The notes: a model not told the origin generated them from the sequence alone. A stretch of DNA of 34,442 nt from Acidobacteriota bacterium (GCA_028749205.1 JAQULR010000017.1:1-34442), one strand, 5' to 3'. Counted from the stretch's first letter, positions 23,282 to 31,947 are shown. Translations and numbers: made by a program.

Positions 23282-24560
23282 CAAATGGATAAGCAACCCG
23301 ACCGGACACTATCGTCATAGCAACCGCACCCTGAAACTGGCAATTCAAGAAAGGAGTGTTCAGGCTTTTAGACTGAAAGGTTTCTCTGGAAAAGGTGGTT
23401 GTCGCCTTGAGGTTAAGTAGAGTCAGGTCAGCTTCAGCCCCGATTTTAATCTTACCCTTATTTTCCAGCTTTAGAATTCTGGCTGGAGCTGAACTCAAAG
23501 CCTCTACCAGCCGTTCTAAGGGGAGCTGGCCTGTTCTAACTAACTTATCCAGAATGGCGGGAACCGCAGTCTCTAAACCGTTTATCCCAAAAGGAGCCCT
23601 TTCCAGACCAAGGTTTTTTTCCTGTTCAGAATGAGGGGCGTGGTCAGTGGCTATGATTTCAATCAACCCCTCTTTCAGAGCTTTTCTCAGAGCTTGAAGG
23701 TCTTCTTCTGTTCTTAAGGGGGGGTTGACCTTATAAACTGGGTCCCTGCTCAAGAGCTGTTCTTCAGTCAGAAGCAGATGATGAGGGGTAACTTCAGCCG
23801 AGACCGGAATGTTTTTGGCTTTAGCCCAGGCTAATAATTCTATTGACCCCCGACTACTTAGATGGGCCAGATGAATCTGGAGTCCGTTGTCTCTGGCAAG
23901 AAGAATATCTCGGGCTACCATAATTTCTTCAGCCGCGGCCGGAATACCGGCTAAATTAAGGGCTTTGGAAACCCGGCCTTCGTTGATAACTCCATTTTTT
24001 GATAGAGTTTTTTCTTCACAGTGGTCTATGACCAGAGTTCCCAGCTTAGCTGCCCTGACCATGGCTTCTTTCATCAAGGCACTGTTGGAAACAGGCTGGC
24101 CATCATCAGAAAAGGCTACTGCCCCGGCGGCTTTTAGTTCGGCCATTGGGGTCAGCTCTAAACTCTGCTGACCTTTACTGACAGCAGCTATAGGCAGAAT
24201 CTTAACCGCAGCTTTCCCCTGGTCAGCCTTTTCCTGTATCAGTTTAAGGATCTCAGGCCGGTCAGCTACTGGTTTAGTATTAGGCATGCAACAGAGAGTA
24301 GTAAAACCACCCCGAGCTCCAGCCCGGCTGCCAGTAATTATTGTTTCTTTATGCTCAAACCCCGGTTCCCTTAAATGAACATGAAGGTCTATAAAGCCGG
24401 GAACCACAATTAAGCCTTTGGCCTCAATGATTTGGTCAGCGGCGGTTCCAATTTCTGGCTTAAACTCAGTTATTTTCCCATCAACCAGGAGCAAATCGAA
24501 AATCCCATCAATTTTCTGTTCTGGATCCAGTAGCCTGCCCTTTTTGAGAAGAAGTTTCAA
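23268..24560 (-). CDS. pyrC: Dihydroorotase
   Basis: The 430-residue class I dihydroorotase makes dihydroorotate from carbamoyl aspartate in pyrimidine synthesis. The zinc-binding HxH lies in GFIDLHVHLREPGFEHKETI. Further metal and substrate residues are in HLAHLSSRGS, SAEVTPHHL and IATDHAPHS. Translation starts at a TTG (24558-24560), supported by AAGGAGATATCAG directly upstream. It sits 21 bases after pyrR and 22 before rnc. Confidence 0.96.
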   Translation of the reverse strand: MKLLLKKGRLLDPEQKIDGIFDLLLVDGKITEFKPEIGTAADQIIEAKGLIVVPGFIDLHVHLREPGFEHKETIITGSRAGARGGFTTLCCMPNTKPVADRPEILKLIQEKADQGKAAVKILPIAAVSKGQQSLELTPMAELKAAGAVAFSDDGQPVSNSALMKEAMVRAAKLGTLVIDHCEEKTLSKNGVINEGRVSKALNLAGIPAAAEEIMVARDILLARDNGLQIHLAHLSSRGSIELLAWAKAKNIPVSAEVTPHHLLLTEEQLLSRDPVYKVNPPLRTEEDLQALRKALKEGLIEIIATDHAPHSEQEKNLGLERAPFGINGLETAVPAILDKLVRTGQLPLERLVEALSSAPARILKLENKGKIKIGAEADLTLLNLKATTTFSRETFQSKSLNTPFLNCQFQGAVAMTIVSGRVAYPFVENN

Positions 24561-24581
24561 CTGATATCTCCTTGAGCTTTT

Positions 24582-25145
24582 TTATTTTTTCTTTAATTTT
24601 CCTGGAGGTTCTGTTATCAAGACTTCATCCACTCCGTCTATTTCTTTTAACCGGACTTCAACTCTCTCTCTTCTAGAGGTAGGTAACAGACGCCCGACAT
24701 AATCGGGTCGAATGGGCAATTCTCTGTGGCCCCGATCGATCAGGACAGCTAATTGGATACTCCTGGGTCGTCCGAAATCAAAAATGGCTTCCATGGCGGC
24801 TCTGATAGTCCTTCCGGTAAATAAAACATCATCTACCAAAACAACATCGCGGCCATCCAGTTTTAGCTGGTTATTTGTCTTGGCTGAAGATTTTTTCCTA
24901 TGAGTCGGCTCAAGATCATCTCGATAAGGGGTTATATCAAGCTCTAAAAGAGGAATCTCCATTCCCTCGGCCTGTTTTAGGATCTCGGCTATTCTTTTTC
25001 CCAGGTAGATGCCCCCGGTTTTTATTCCTACCAGAATAATATTTTCTAAATTGCGGTTACGCTCGGCAATTTCAGTGGACATCCGGATTAGAGTCCGGCG
25101 GATTTTAGAATTATCCATCACCCTGGCCTTAACTTTGTATTTCAT
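24582..25145 (-). CDS. pyrR: PyrR: pyr regulatory protein / uracil phosphoribosyltransferase
   Basis: The 187-residue bifunctional PyrR has the PRPP-binding motif VVLVDDVLFTGRTIRAAM and the family signatures IRPDYVGRLLPTSRRERVEV and GIKTGGIYLGKRIAE. In Firmicutes PyrR binds the pyr mRNA leader to cause attenuation. Here I see no typical PyrR-binding loop or terminator/antiterminator pair upstream; the leader instead holds palindromic elements. A GAGGTGG site precedes the ATG. It heads pyrR-pyrC-rnc and the Cys-rich gene. Confidence 0.95.
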   Translation of the reverse strand: MKYKVKARVMDNSKIRRTLIRMSTEIAERNRNLENIILVGIKTGGIYLGKRIAEILKQAEGMEIPLLELDITPYRDDLEPTHRKKSSAKTNNQLKLDGRDVVLVDDVLFTGRTIRAAMEAIFDFGRPRSIQLAVLIDRGHRELPIRPDYVGRLLPTSRRERVEVRLKEIDGVDEVLITEPPGKLKKK

Positions 25146-25167
25146 CTGCCACCTCGCGTTTATTATC

Positions 25168-25192
25168 CTGGATTATTAAAAAAGTAATCCAG
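25168..25192. repeat. Hairpin of the CCTGGATTATT type in the pyrR leader
   Basis: CTGGATTA (25168-25175) and TAATCCAG (25185-25192) form a perfect 8-bp stem around a 9-base A/T loop, 22 bases upstream of the pyrR start. No T-run follows on the pyrR strand, so it does not look like a terminator. Its arms match the ends of the longer palindromic elements. Confidence 0.55.
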
Positions 25193-25202
25193 CTATTCTG
25201 CT

Positions 25203-25330
25203 CTATTCATAACCCGATGATTTATTCTCGAGGAAAATCTGCCACCGAACCGATTTAAGAAAATGCTATCATCTCCCGATCTTCTTATCAACGATAAATA
25301 ATCTCGAGATAGGTTTTCTTTTATGAATAG
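25203..25330. repeat. 128-bp intergenic element with perfect inverted-repeat ends (long copy 2)
   Basis: CTATTCATAA (25203-25212) and TTATGAATAG (25321-25330) are perfect inverted repeats. Read on the minus strand, the interior contains GAAGATCGGGAGATGATAGC, similar to the interior of the copy at 5313-5389 and to a segment near 31835-31865. The element fills most of the gap between ribF and pyrR (25146-25358), which has no gene. Confidence 0.5.
25263..25291 (-). promoter_or_regulatory. Possible pyrR promoter inside the repeat element
   Basis: Minus strand: TTGATA (25286-25291), a 17-base spacer and TAGCAT (25263-25268), both inside the 128-bp element. If used, the pyrR leader would be about 110 bases and contain the hairpin at 25168-25192. 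Confidence 0.35.
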
Positions 25331-25358
25331 TGCCGTTATGCAAAAATGTAATATTTAG

Positions 25359-26324
25359 CTAAAACGAACTAAATGTCAAGGGATTAACTCTGGCCTGTCC
25401 TGTTATCTGCTTAAAATATTTTTTAGCTCGCTCCACATCTCTGGTAATCTGACGTTGCAATTCAAGGGTTGAACCGAATTTTTTCTCAGGTCGTAATCTC
25501 TTTAGAAGATAAAGACTGGCCGACTGATGGTAAAACCGACCCGTCAAATCAAGTAGGTGGGCTTCTACTGTTGGCTGCTGCCCATTAAAAGTCGGACGGA
25601 ATCCAATATTGGTAACCGAGGGTATAATCCTGTCTCTGATGACTGCTAAACTTAGATAAACTCCAGAAGGCAAAATTTGATTTTCGGTCTTTAAATTGAT
25701 AGTAGGGAAACCTAATTGCTGTCCGATTCCCTGGCCCTTGATAATTTTGCCTGAAATTTCATATGGGTAGCCCAGCAACTCTGCGGCCTTATCTACTCTG
25801 CCCTTTTCCAACCAATGCCTGATCAAGCTGGAGCTAACCTGGTAACCGTCTTTCATTATTGGTTTTATTACTGAAACCCTAAAGTGATATTTTTGACCGA
25901 AAGCTTTTAGCTCTTTAACCCCACAGTGTCGCCGGTGACCAAAGCGAAAGTTCTGACCAACCACCACTTCTTTAATACCTAAACCTTGTTTCAGTATCTT
26001 TAGGGCAAATTCCTGGCCACTTAGTGAAGCCAGTTCTTGTTCAAATGAGAGAATCAGACAATAATCGATATTCAGAGCTTTGAAAAAGTGAAGTTTTTGC
26101 TTTTCAGTTTGGATCAGCTTGATGGCCCTGTCATTAAGAATTTGATCAGGATGTGGAGAGAAAGTCATAACCCCAGTCCGTAGGTGGTGCTGGCGAGACT
26201 TAGTTATCACTGTTCTAAGAATTTTCTGGTGCCCCAGGTGTAATCCATCAAAAATTCCGATAGCTACAATGGATTCTTGACTGATAGACTTGAGGGTAGG
26301 TGAAAGACGACGGAAAATCCTCAT
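25359..26324 (-). CDS. ribF: Bifunctional riboflavin kinase / FAD synthetase
   Basis: The 321-residue enzyme phosphorylates riboflavin to FMN and adenylates FMN to FAD. The N-terminal nucleotidyltransferase has IGIFDGLHLGHQKIL (residues ~22-36), TFSPHP and VVVGQNFRFGHRRHCG. The C-terminal riboflavin kinase has GKIIKGQGIGQQLGFPTINL, SGVYLSLAVIRD and TNIGFRPTFNGQQPTVEAHLL. It starts 5 bases after the DUF1844 gene, with no clear ribosome binding site of its own, so it is probably read by reinitiation. Confidence 0.96.
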   Translation of the reverse strand: MRIFRRLSPTLKSISQESIVAIGIFDGLHLGHQKILRTVITKSRQHHLRTGVMTFSPHPDQILNDRAIKLIQTEKQKLHFFKALNIDYCLILSFEQELASLSGQEFALKILKQGLGIKEVVVGQNFRFGHRRHCGVKELKAFGQKYHFRVSVIKPIMKDGYQVSSSLIRHWLEKGRVDKAAELLGYPYEISGKIIKGQGIGQQLGFPTINLKTENQILPSGVYLSLAVIRDRIIPSVTNIGFRPTFNGQQPTVEAHLLDLTGRFYHQSASLYLLKRLRPEKKFGSTLELQRQITRDVERAKKYFKQITGQARVNPLTFSSF

Positions 26325-26329
26325 TTAAC

Positions 26330-26632
26330 TCAGAGTTTGATAGTCTCAGTTTTTTTTAGGTAGTTGAGTTTCAGTTGGGACAGAATAGCTTCCAGTAGTT
26401 TATCTTCTTCCGGTTCCAGGTTGCCTTTGGTCCGGTCCCGGAGCAGGTCTAAAATGTCAATCAACCTTTTGGCATATTCTAGGTTGGTTTCCAACTGGTT
26501 GGTGTTAGGGTCTTCCAGCATTCCAAGTTTAATCAAAGCTTGGGTGTAAATTGGAAAGATTATTGAGCTAAAATCTAAGGGCGGTATAAATTCCTGAGCC
26601 ACACCAAATTTTGGTCCATTTTTGTCATCCAT
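26330..26632 (-). CDS. DUF1844 domain-containing protein
   Basis: A small 100-residue, mainly helical protein. The DUF1844 features are DFSSIIFPIYTQALIKLGML, then LETNLEYAKRLIDILDLLRD and RTKGNLEPEEDKLLEAILSQ. The family is widespread in Acidobacteriota, Deltaproteobacteria-like groups and Planctomycetes, with no known function. A GGAAGGCAGG site lies upstream of the ATG. ribF follows after 5 bases. Confidence 0.85.
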   Translation of the reverse strand: MDDKNGPKFGVAQEFIPPLDFSSIIFPIYTQALIKLGMLEDPNTNQLETNLEYAKRLIDILDLLRDRTKGNLEPEEDKLLEAILSQLKLNYLKKTETIKL

Positions 26633-26775
26633 TCTTATACCTGCCTTCCTTAACGTAGATTATTCAGGAATAATTTTTGGTCAACCTGCCCTCTTCTTCT
26701 AGTCCGCCTGGGGACATTCAGGGAACTACTATTTTTTATACCTAAGACAGGTTAACTTCTTAATCAATTTACTGA

Positions 26776-26804
26776 TTGAAAAAATAACCGCTTTAAGTTA
26801 ATTT
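26776..26804 (+). promoter_or_regulatory. Candidate mazG promoter
   Basis: TTGAAA (26776-26781), a 17-base spacer and TAATTT (26799-26804) precede mazG by about 50 bases. The -35 overlaps a TCAAT/ATTGA hairpin. The rest of the 225-base gap (26633-26857) holds a small palindrome (ATTATTC-AG-GAATAAT, near 26660) and no gene. Confidence 0.45.
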
Positions 26805-26857
26805 TTAAGCTTAAATCATAACTATTCTGCTAATAAAATTCAAGGGGAGGATTGAGA

Positions 26858-27649
26858 GTGAAAAAACTATCTCCAGCTGGACCAGGTTATCAAAAGCTGG
26901 TAGAGATCATTTCTAAATTGCGTTCTCCCGGAGGCTGCCCTTGGGATAGAGCCAGAACCAAGCAGGAAATTTTGAATTATTTTTTGGAAGAAGTATATGA
27001 AGCAGTGGAAGCTCTGAACTCAAATAATCCTGAGGCTGCTCGGGAAGAGTTGGGTGATGTTCTTATGGAAGTGGTTTTTCTGGCCAGGTTCTATGAGGAA
27101 GAAGGACTGTTCACTATGGCTGAGGTCTTAGAAGGAATCAACAGGAAAATGATTGAAAGGCATCCTCATGTTTTCAAGACTAAAGAAAAAACCACCGCCA
27201 AAGCTGTTCTTGATACCTGGCAGAAGAATAAGCAGAAAGAAAAAAACCGGGATTCTATTCTTGATGGCTTGCCGGCTTCAGCTCCGGCCCTGGTCTATGC
27301 TTTTCTTTTGGGGCAGAGAGCTGCGGCCTGCGGTTTTGACTGGCCGAGTCCAATGGAAGCTTTAAAAAAAGTCAAAGAGGAGATAATTGAACTGGAAAAA
27401 TCCCTCCAATCAAGGGACCAGCAGCAGGTGGCGGAAGAATTCGGAGATGTGCTGTTTTCCCTGGTCAATGTCTGCCGGCTTCTGGGCTTAAACCCGGAAA
27501 TTGTCCTGCGTCAGGCTAATAAGAAATTTGACAGGCGCTTCAGGCGTCTGGAAAAAGAAATAAAAAAAAGAAAATTAAAAATTCAAGAGTGCTCTCTGCA
27601 GGAACTGGATCAACTCTGGGAAGTAGTAAAAAAAGACAAAAAAGGATGA
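26858..27649 (+). CDS. mazG: Nucleoside triphosphate pyrophosphohydrolase MazG
   Basis: The 263-residue tandem-domain all-alpha NTP pyrophosphatase hydrolyses (d)NTPs to monophosphates and pyrophosphate. Both MazG repeats are visible. The first has SPGGCPWDRARTKQ, FLEEVYEAVEAL and REELGDVLMEVVFLA; the second has KVKEEIIELEKSL and EEFGDVLFSLVNVCR. I choose the GTG at 26858 because GGGGAGG ends 7 bases before it; the in-frame TTG at 26852 would abut the site. It stands alone and converges with prfB, 15 bases away. Confidence 0.93.
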   Translation: MKKLSPAGPGYQKLVEIISKLRSPGGCPWDRARTKQEILNYFLEEVYEAVEALNSNNPEAAREELGDVLMEVVFLARFYEEEGLFTMAEVLEGINRKMIERHPHVFKTKEKTTAKAVLDTWQKNKQKEKNRDSILDGLPASAPALVYAFLLGQRAAACGFDWPSPMEALKKVKEEIIELEKSLQSRDQQQVAEEFGDVLFSLVNVCRLLGLNPEIVLRQANKKFDRRFRRLEKEIKKRKLKIQECSLQELDQLWEVVKKDKKG

Positions 27650-27664
27650 ACTGATTCTGACCGA

Positions 27665-28811
27665 CTATAGTTTCTGAGTCTCCTCAGTCAGCGTTTCTTT
27701 CTTTCGGAGCATCAAACTGGCTTTGATAAAATCGTCCAGGTCTCCGTCGAGAATCCGGTCTACATCTCCAGTTTCCAGCTTGGTTCTTAGGTCTTTTATC
27801 ATTTTATAGGGATGCAGGACATAGGAACGAATCTGGCTTCCCCAGGCAATCTCCGACTTCAGATCTTCTAACTTATCAATTTTTTCCTGCTTCTTCTTTT
27901 TTTCTATCTCATACAGTCTGGCTTTAAGCAGTTTTAAGGCTCGGGCCTTATTCTGGTGCTGGGAACGCTCGTTCTGGCACTGGACAACTATCCCGGTGGG
28001 TAAATGGGTGATTCTAACTGCCGAGTCCGTCCGATTAACATGCTGGCCGCCCTTACCTGAAGAGCGGTAGGTATCAATTTTAAGGTCTTCAGGATCGATT
28101 TCGATTTCTATATCTTCATCTATCTCCGGGTAAACAAAGACCGCGGCAAAAGAGGTATGACGGCGTTTATTGGCATCGAACGGGGAAATCCTGACTAAAC
28201 GATGAACTCCAGATTCCTGACTGAGCAGACCATAAGCATAATCTCCCTCGACCCTTATGGTGGCACTCTTTAAACCGGCCTCTTCTCCAGGCTGAAAATC
28301 TATTACCTCAGTCCTGAAGCCTTTTCTTTCGGCAAACCTTAAATACATTCTGAGAAGCATTTGAGCCCAGTCTTGGGATTCAGTTCCTCCGGCCCCAGGG
28401 TGGATAGTTAAAATGGCATTCCTGGGATCATCTTTATCAAAAAACAATGCTCGAAGCTCAGCTTCTTGTAAATCCTGCTGAAAGGTCTGAATGGCCAATC
28501 TCAGGTCATCCAGGACGTTCTCTCCCTCCTCGGCCAGTTCTAACAAAACCTCGATCTCTTCTTTTTTGTTCTGGAGACTGCGGTAAAAACCGAGGTCTCT
28601 TTCTAATTGTTTTTTTCTCTGCTGCAGATTTTGGAATTTTTTCTGATTATTCCAGATCCCAGAGCTGGACAATTGGGTGTTAATAGCCTCAAATTCCTTG
28701 GTTTTGTTATTCAGGTCAAAGAAAACCTCGGACTTCTTCTAATTTTTTAAAAAGCTGGCTAACTTTTTCCCGACTTTCGGTCAGTTTTTCTAAATTTTCA
28801 GTTTGGCTCAC
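27665..28811 (-). CDS. prfB: Peptide chain release factor 2, with programmed +1 frameshift
   Basis: RF2 releases peptides at UGA and UAA codons. Translation starts at a GTG (28809-28811) after a GAGGAT site and runs 31 codons to LEEVRGFL, where a UGA (28716-28718) follows CTT. A +1 slip on CUU-U continues in the other frame as DLNNKTKEFEAI and on to the main domain, giving about 381 residues. The main part has the stop-codon recognition motif SPF in VRISPFDANKRR and the hydrolysis motif GGQ in SSGKGGQHVNRTDSAV. Calling only the downstream frame from 28672 would lose the first ~46 residues. A good promoter lies about 105 bases upstream. Confidence 0.95.
28716..28730 (-). promoter_or_regulatory. 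prfB programmed frameshift site (CTT TGA C)
   Basis: On the minus strand CGAGG, T-rich spacing and CTT TGA C match the classic prfB recoding site. A Shine-Dalgarno-like purine run sits just before the slippery CTT, and UGA is in the zero frame. Low RF2 levels slow termination here and allow the +1 shift. The codons before and after both encode RF2-like sequence. Confidence 0.93.
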
Positions 28812-28915
28812 TTATTTTATCCTCACAAAAACTAATAAAATATTTTCCTGGGTCTCTATTTTCTCAGCAGCCATGATTGAAAATCTTGCGACCGGTTCAG
28901 TTTTACAAGCAGTGC

Positions 28916-28944
28916 AAGATAATAAAGAAAAAGCTCTTTGTCAA
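28916..28944 (-). promoter_or_regulatory. Predicted prfB promoter
   Basis: Minus strand: a perfect TTGACA (28939-28944), a 17-base spacer and TATCTT (28916-28921). The leader to the GTG start would be about 100 bases. The gap 28812-28995 has no convincing gene. Confidence 0.65.
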
Positions 28945-28995
28945 GCTTGCCTGCACCTCAGCCTTCAGGTAAAGATTTATAACAGGCCTTCCTGG

Positions 28996-29607
28996 CTATT
29001 GCCTGACGATAAAATAACCTGGGTCCCTGGCGCTCTGGCTGATTAGTTTATCAAGACTCTTTTGAGCCTCCTGGCGGCTGTTGAAGCCTCCGAGCCAAAC
29101 CCGGTAGAGAGGCCTTCGGTCTGTGGGAAAAGGTTCTTTGACCAGAGCACTATAGCCTTGTTTTTTGAATTTTTCAGCCTCCAGCCTAGCGCTCGACCGG
29201 TCGCTGAAGGCTCCAACCTGAATGAAATAATTCCCAGTGCTGGTCTGAGGGCTTGGGGCTGGTTTTTCAGTTACAGCTGAAGTTTTGGCTGGGGGACTGG
29301 CCTTGGGAGTTGTAGTATCTGGACTGGTTCTGGTAACTGGTGGAGTTTGAGCCTGAATTTCCTGTTTGGCTTCAGCCAAGGCTTGGTTTTCAGGAGCAGT
29401 TTTTTCTTCCTCAATTAAAACAGGCACCTGGGCACTAACCTTATCCTCTGTTTTTTGGGTAATCATCGACTTTAGCATCAAATCTGCCTGTTTTTTTCCT
29501 ACCTGGACTCCGAGGAAGAAAATGACAGCTCCCAGAATAATTATACCCAGAATTATAAACACCAAGGCTGATGAGGAAACCTGTATTTCTCTGTAATCTC
29601 TTACCAT
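28996..29607 (-). CDS. SPOR domain membrane protein
   Basis: A 203-residue single-pass protein with a short cytoplasmic start, a membrane segment (~13-34), a Pro/Thr/Ala-rich linker (~60-124) and a C-terminal SPOR domain (~125-203; NYFIQVGAFSDRSSARLEAE, YRVWLGGFNSRQEAQKSLDK). SPOR domains bind denuded peptidoglycan glycans at division sites, so a septal or envelope role is likely. It starts 8 bases after the slipin stop and shares the nfeD-slipin transcript. It is separated from prfB by that gene's promoter. Confidence 0.9.
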   Translation of the reverse strand: MVRDYREIQVSSSALVFIILGIIILGAVIFFLGVQVGKKQADLMLKSMITQKTEDKVSAQVPVLIEEEKTAPENQALAEAKQEIQAQTPPVTRTSPDTTTPKASPPAKTSAVTEKPAPSPQTSTGNYFIQVGAFSDRSSARLEAEKFKKQGYSALVKEPFPTDRRPLYRVWLGGFNSRQEAQKSLDKLISQSARDPGYFIVRQ

Positions 29608-29615
29608 TTAGGTTA

Positions 29616-30374
29616 TCACTTCTCTTTTGATTTTTCAGGAGAAAAAGCCTTGAGAATTTCCAAGGGTAACGGGAAGACGATAGTAGAATTCTTTTCAGTA
29701 GCTATTTCTGTCAGGGTACCCAAAAATCGGAGCATGATGGTTTGAGGATTTTGAGAAATAATCTCAGCCGCTTGAGCCAGTTTAGTAGCTGATTGATATT
29801 CGCCTTCGGCATGAATAATTTTAGACCTTCTTTCTCTTTCAGCTTCTGCCTGCCGGGCAATGGCTCTAACCATGGTTTCTGGGAGGTCAATGTGTTTTAT
29901 CTCGACTAATTGAACTTTAATGCCCCAAGGGTCAGTATGCTGATCAATAATTTCCTGTAAATGGGCATTGAGTTTTTCTCTTTCTGAAAGGAGTTCGTCG
30001 AGCTCTACCTGGCCCAGGACGCTACGGAGAGTAGTCTGGGAAAGCTGAGAGGTGGCGTAAAGATAATCCTGAACTTCCAGAATTGATTTTAGAGGATCGA
30101 TAACCCGGAAATAGAGAACCGCATTAACTTTAACAGAAACGTTGTCCCTGGTAATGACATCTTGAGGTGGGATATCCATGACTATCAGCCTTAAGCTGAC
30201 ACGTACCATCCGGTCAACAGGAGCAAAGACAAAAATTATTCCTGGACCTTTGGGTTTTGATAGGACCCGCCCCAAACGGAAAATTACCCCCCGCTCATAT
30301 TCTTTTAGTATCTTAATGCAATTTAAGAGATACAGAATAACGATGATACCAACAATAACCGGGAATGTAAGCAT
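29616..30374 (-). CDS. Slipin / stomatin-like SPFH protein
   Basis: A 252-residue membrane-associated protein with an N-terminal hydrophobic anchor (~1-17) and an SPFH domain. Diagnostic stretches are [49 protein letters not shown] and the coiled-coil [20 protein letters not shown]. Slipins pair with NfeD-family proteases in bacteria and archaea, exactly as here, where nfeD is 43 bases upstream. They probably form a membrane-quality complex. An AAGGAGG site precedes the start. Confidence 0.94.
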   Translation of the reverse strand: MLTFPVIVGIIVILYLLNCIKILKEYERGVIFRLGRVLSKPKGPGIIFVFAPVDRMVRVSLRLIVMDIPPQDVITRDNVSVKVNAVLYFRVIDPLKSILEVQDYLYATSQLSQTTLRSVLGQVELDELLSEREKLNAHLQEIIDQHTDPWGIKVQLVEIKHIDLPETMVRAIARQAEAERERRSKIIHAEGEYQSATKLAQAAEIISQNPQTIMLRFLGTLTEIATEKNSTIVFPLPLEILKAFSPEKSKEK

Positions 30375-30417
30375 TTTATACCTCCTTTTTTCTAACCGAA
30401 CAGGCTGACTGTTTCCC

Positions 30418-31710
30418 TTAAATCTTTCTGACTTTTAAAGTCAGGTTATTTTTTACCTCAACAATCTCGACTCTATCTCCCTGATTAATAGGCATGTCAG
30501 AAACAGCCCGCCAGATTTCGCCATGAACAAAAACCTTTCCCTCCAGATCAAGAGAGGTCAGAGCTTTGCCAATCTCTCCTACCATTCCCTCTTTCCCGGT
30601 AAGAGTCTTTTTGGCATGAGCTTTAATCACCAAATAAACCAGAAAAATGAAAACTAGAGAAACCCCAATAACTACCGGAATAATATATCTCAGACTGAGG
30701 CTGAGCTCAGGGATTGGTGACTTGATTAGCATTATTGAACCTAAAAAAAGCGAAACTATCCCACCCATGGCTAAAGCTCCATAACTAGTAACTTTAATTT
30801 CTAAAACAAACATCACTGTTCCCAATATTATGAGTAGCAGACCGACGTAATTAACTGGTAGGATCTGGAAAGAAAACAGAGCTAAGAGCAGGCTGATTCC
30901 GCCAATAACTCCAGGGAAGATAGCTCCGGGGTTAGCAAACTCGAAATAGAGTCCCAGCAGGCCGAGCATCAACAAAATATAAGCCAGGTTGGGATCGGCT
31001 ATGGCCATTAGAAACTTATGTCTAAAAGTAAGTGGGATCTCAACTAACAGGGCATCTTTTAGATGCAGTTCTTCTAAACGACCATCAAACCTTTTTATTT
31101 GACGTCCATCGAGGCTTTCGATGAGCTCTGTCTCAGAGCCGGCTACCAGGTCAATAACCTTTCCTTTAAGAGCTTCTTGCTCCGTGTAGCTCAAGCTTTT
31201 GCGGACAGCGTCCTCAGCCATCTGAACGTTGCGGCCTCTTTTTTCAGCCAGAGTCCTGATATAAGCGGCCGCATCGTTAGTTATCTTTTCCTCCATGGTT
31301 TTATCTGGCTGACTTTCACCACCTGAGGTGCCCACGCTGACTGGATGAGCGGCTCCAGTGCTAGTTCCAGGAGCCATAGCAAAAACGTCGCAGGCAATTG
31401 AAATAAAAAAGCCTGCCGAGGCCGCTCGGGCTCCAGAAGGACTGACATAAGCAACAACAGGGACGGGAGAGTTGACAATGCCTTCGATTATTTCTCGCAT
31501 CGAGGAATCCAGGCCACCTGGAGTGTTTAGCTTAATTATTAGCAACTTAGCCTGTTCTTCATGAGCCTGATCAATAGCCTTAAGTATTATTTCAGCAGTT
31601 ACGGGGTGGATGGGGGCGTTGACAGTGATAGTAAAAATCTTGGCCTGAGCGCTTTCAGCAGCAGTCAGCAGGATAAGCAAACAGAGAACTACGGGGGCAA
31701 TCTTTTTCAT
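30418..31710 (-). CDS. NfeD-family membrane serine protease (ClpP-like)
   Basis: A 430-residue protein with a signal peptide ([20 protein letters not shown], cleaved around AQA-K), a ClpP-like protease domain with nucleophile S98 in [10 protein letters not shown] and likely base K142 in TMEEKITND, four to five membrane segments (~230-360) and a C-terminal NfeD OB-fold ([20 protein letters not shown]). In the archaeal homologue such enzymes cleave stomatin-like proteins, and slipin is the next gene. I choose the start at 31710: an earlier in-frame ATG at 31734 lies upstream of a perfect TATAAT and would put a non-signal segment in front of the signal peptide. Confidence 0.92.
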   Translation of the reverse strand: MKKIAPVVLCLLILLTAAESAQAKIFTITVNAPIHPVTAEIILKAIDQAHEEQAKLLIIKLNTPGGLDSSMREIIEGIVNSPVPVVAYVSPSGARAASAGFFISIACDVFAMAPGTSTGAAHPVSVGTSGGESQPDKTMEEKITNDAAAYIRTLAEKRGRNVQMAEDAVRKSLSYTEQEALKGKVIDLVAGSETELIESLDGRQIKRFDGRLEELHLKDALLVEIPLTFRHKFLMAIADPNLAYILLMLGLLGLYFEFANPGAIFPGVIGGISLLLALFSFQILPVNYVGLLLIILGTVMFVLEIKVTSYGALAMGGIVSLFLGSIMLIKSPIPELSLSLRYIIPVVIGVSLVFIFLVYLVIKAHAKKTLTGKEGMVGEIGKALTSLDLEGKVFVHGEIWRAVSDMPINQGDRVEIVEVKNNLTLKVRKI

Positions 31711-31719
31711 GGCAAATTC

Positions 31720-31748
31720 ATTATAGAAACTCATCTTGGCTAAGTCAA
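31720..31748 (-). promoter_or_regulatory. Predicted nfeD promoter, leaderless arrangement
   Basis: Minus strand: TTGACT (31743-31748), a 17-base spacer and a perfect TATAAT (31720-31725). Just 9 bases separate the -10 from the ATG at 31710 and no ribosome binding site is visible. This decides the nfeD start. Confidence 0.68.
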
Positions 31749-31755
31749 TTTATTC

Positions 31756-31783
31756 ACCTGGATTCTTCACAAATATTCCAGGT
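31756..31783. repeat. Palindrome ACCTGGAT...ATTCCAGGT near nfeD promoter
   Basis: ACCTGGA (31756-31762) and TCCAGGT (31777-31783) are a perfect 7-bp inverted repeat with a 14-base interior, flanked on the right by TTAA. It ends 8 bases from the nfeD -35 box and shares the CCTGGATT end motif with the longer elements. Further right, near 31835-31865, the gap holds a segment similar to the interior of the 25203-25330 element. The gap 31735-32019 has no gene. Confidence 0.5.
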
Positions 31784-31947
31784 TAAGCCTTTTATTCCCC
31801 TCCATCAAAGGAAAATTAGAATCATGAAACTATCTGAAAAAAATCTTATCACGTCCCGATTTTCATATCAAGGTGAATTTAAATTCTCAAAATATGTTCC
31901 TTTTTATTAATAGTAGAGGTTAATTTTTGTCAGTGGTCTTCCACAGC

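Noticed and set aside
28873-29046. Possible 57-codon plus-strand gene between prfB and the SPOR gene
   Set aside because: It has an ATG but no ribosome binding site or promoter. It overlaps the SPOR gene's 3' end antisense and covers the predicted prfB promoter; the peptide shows no recognisable features.
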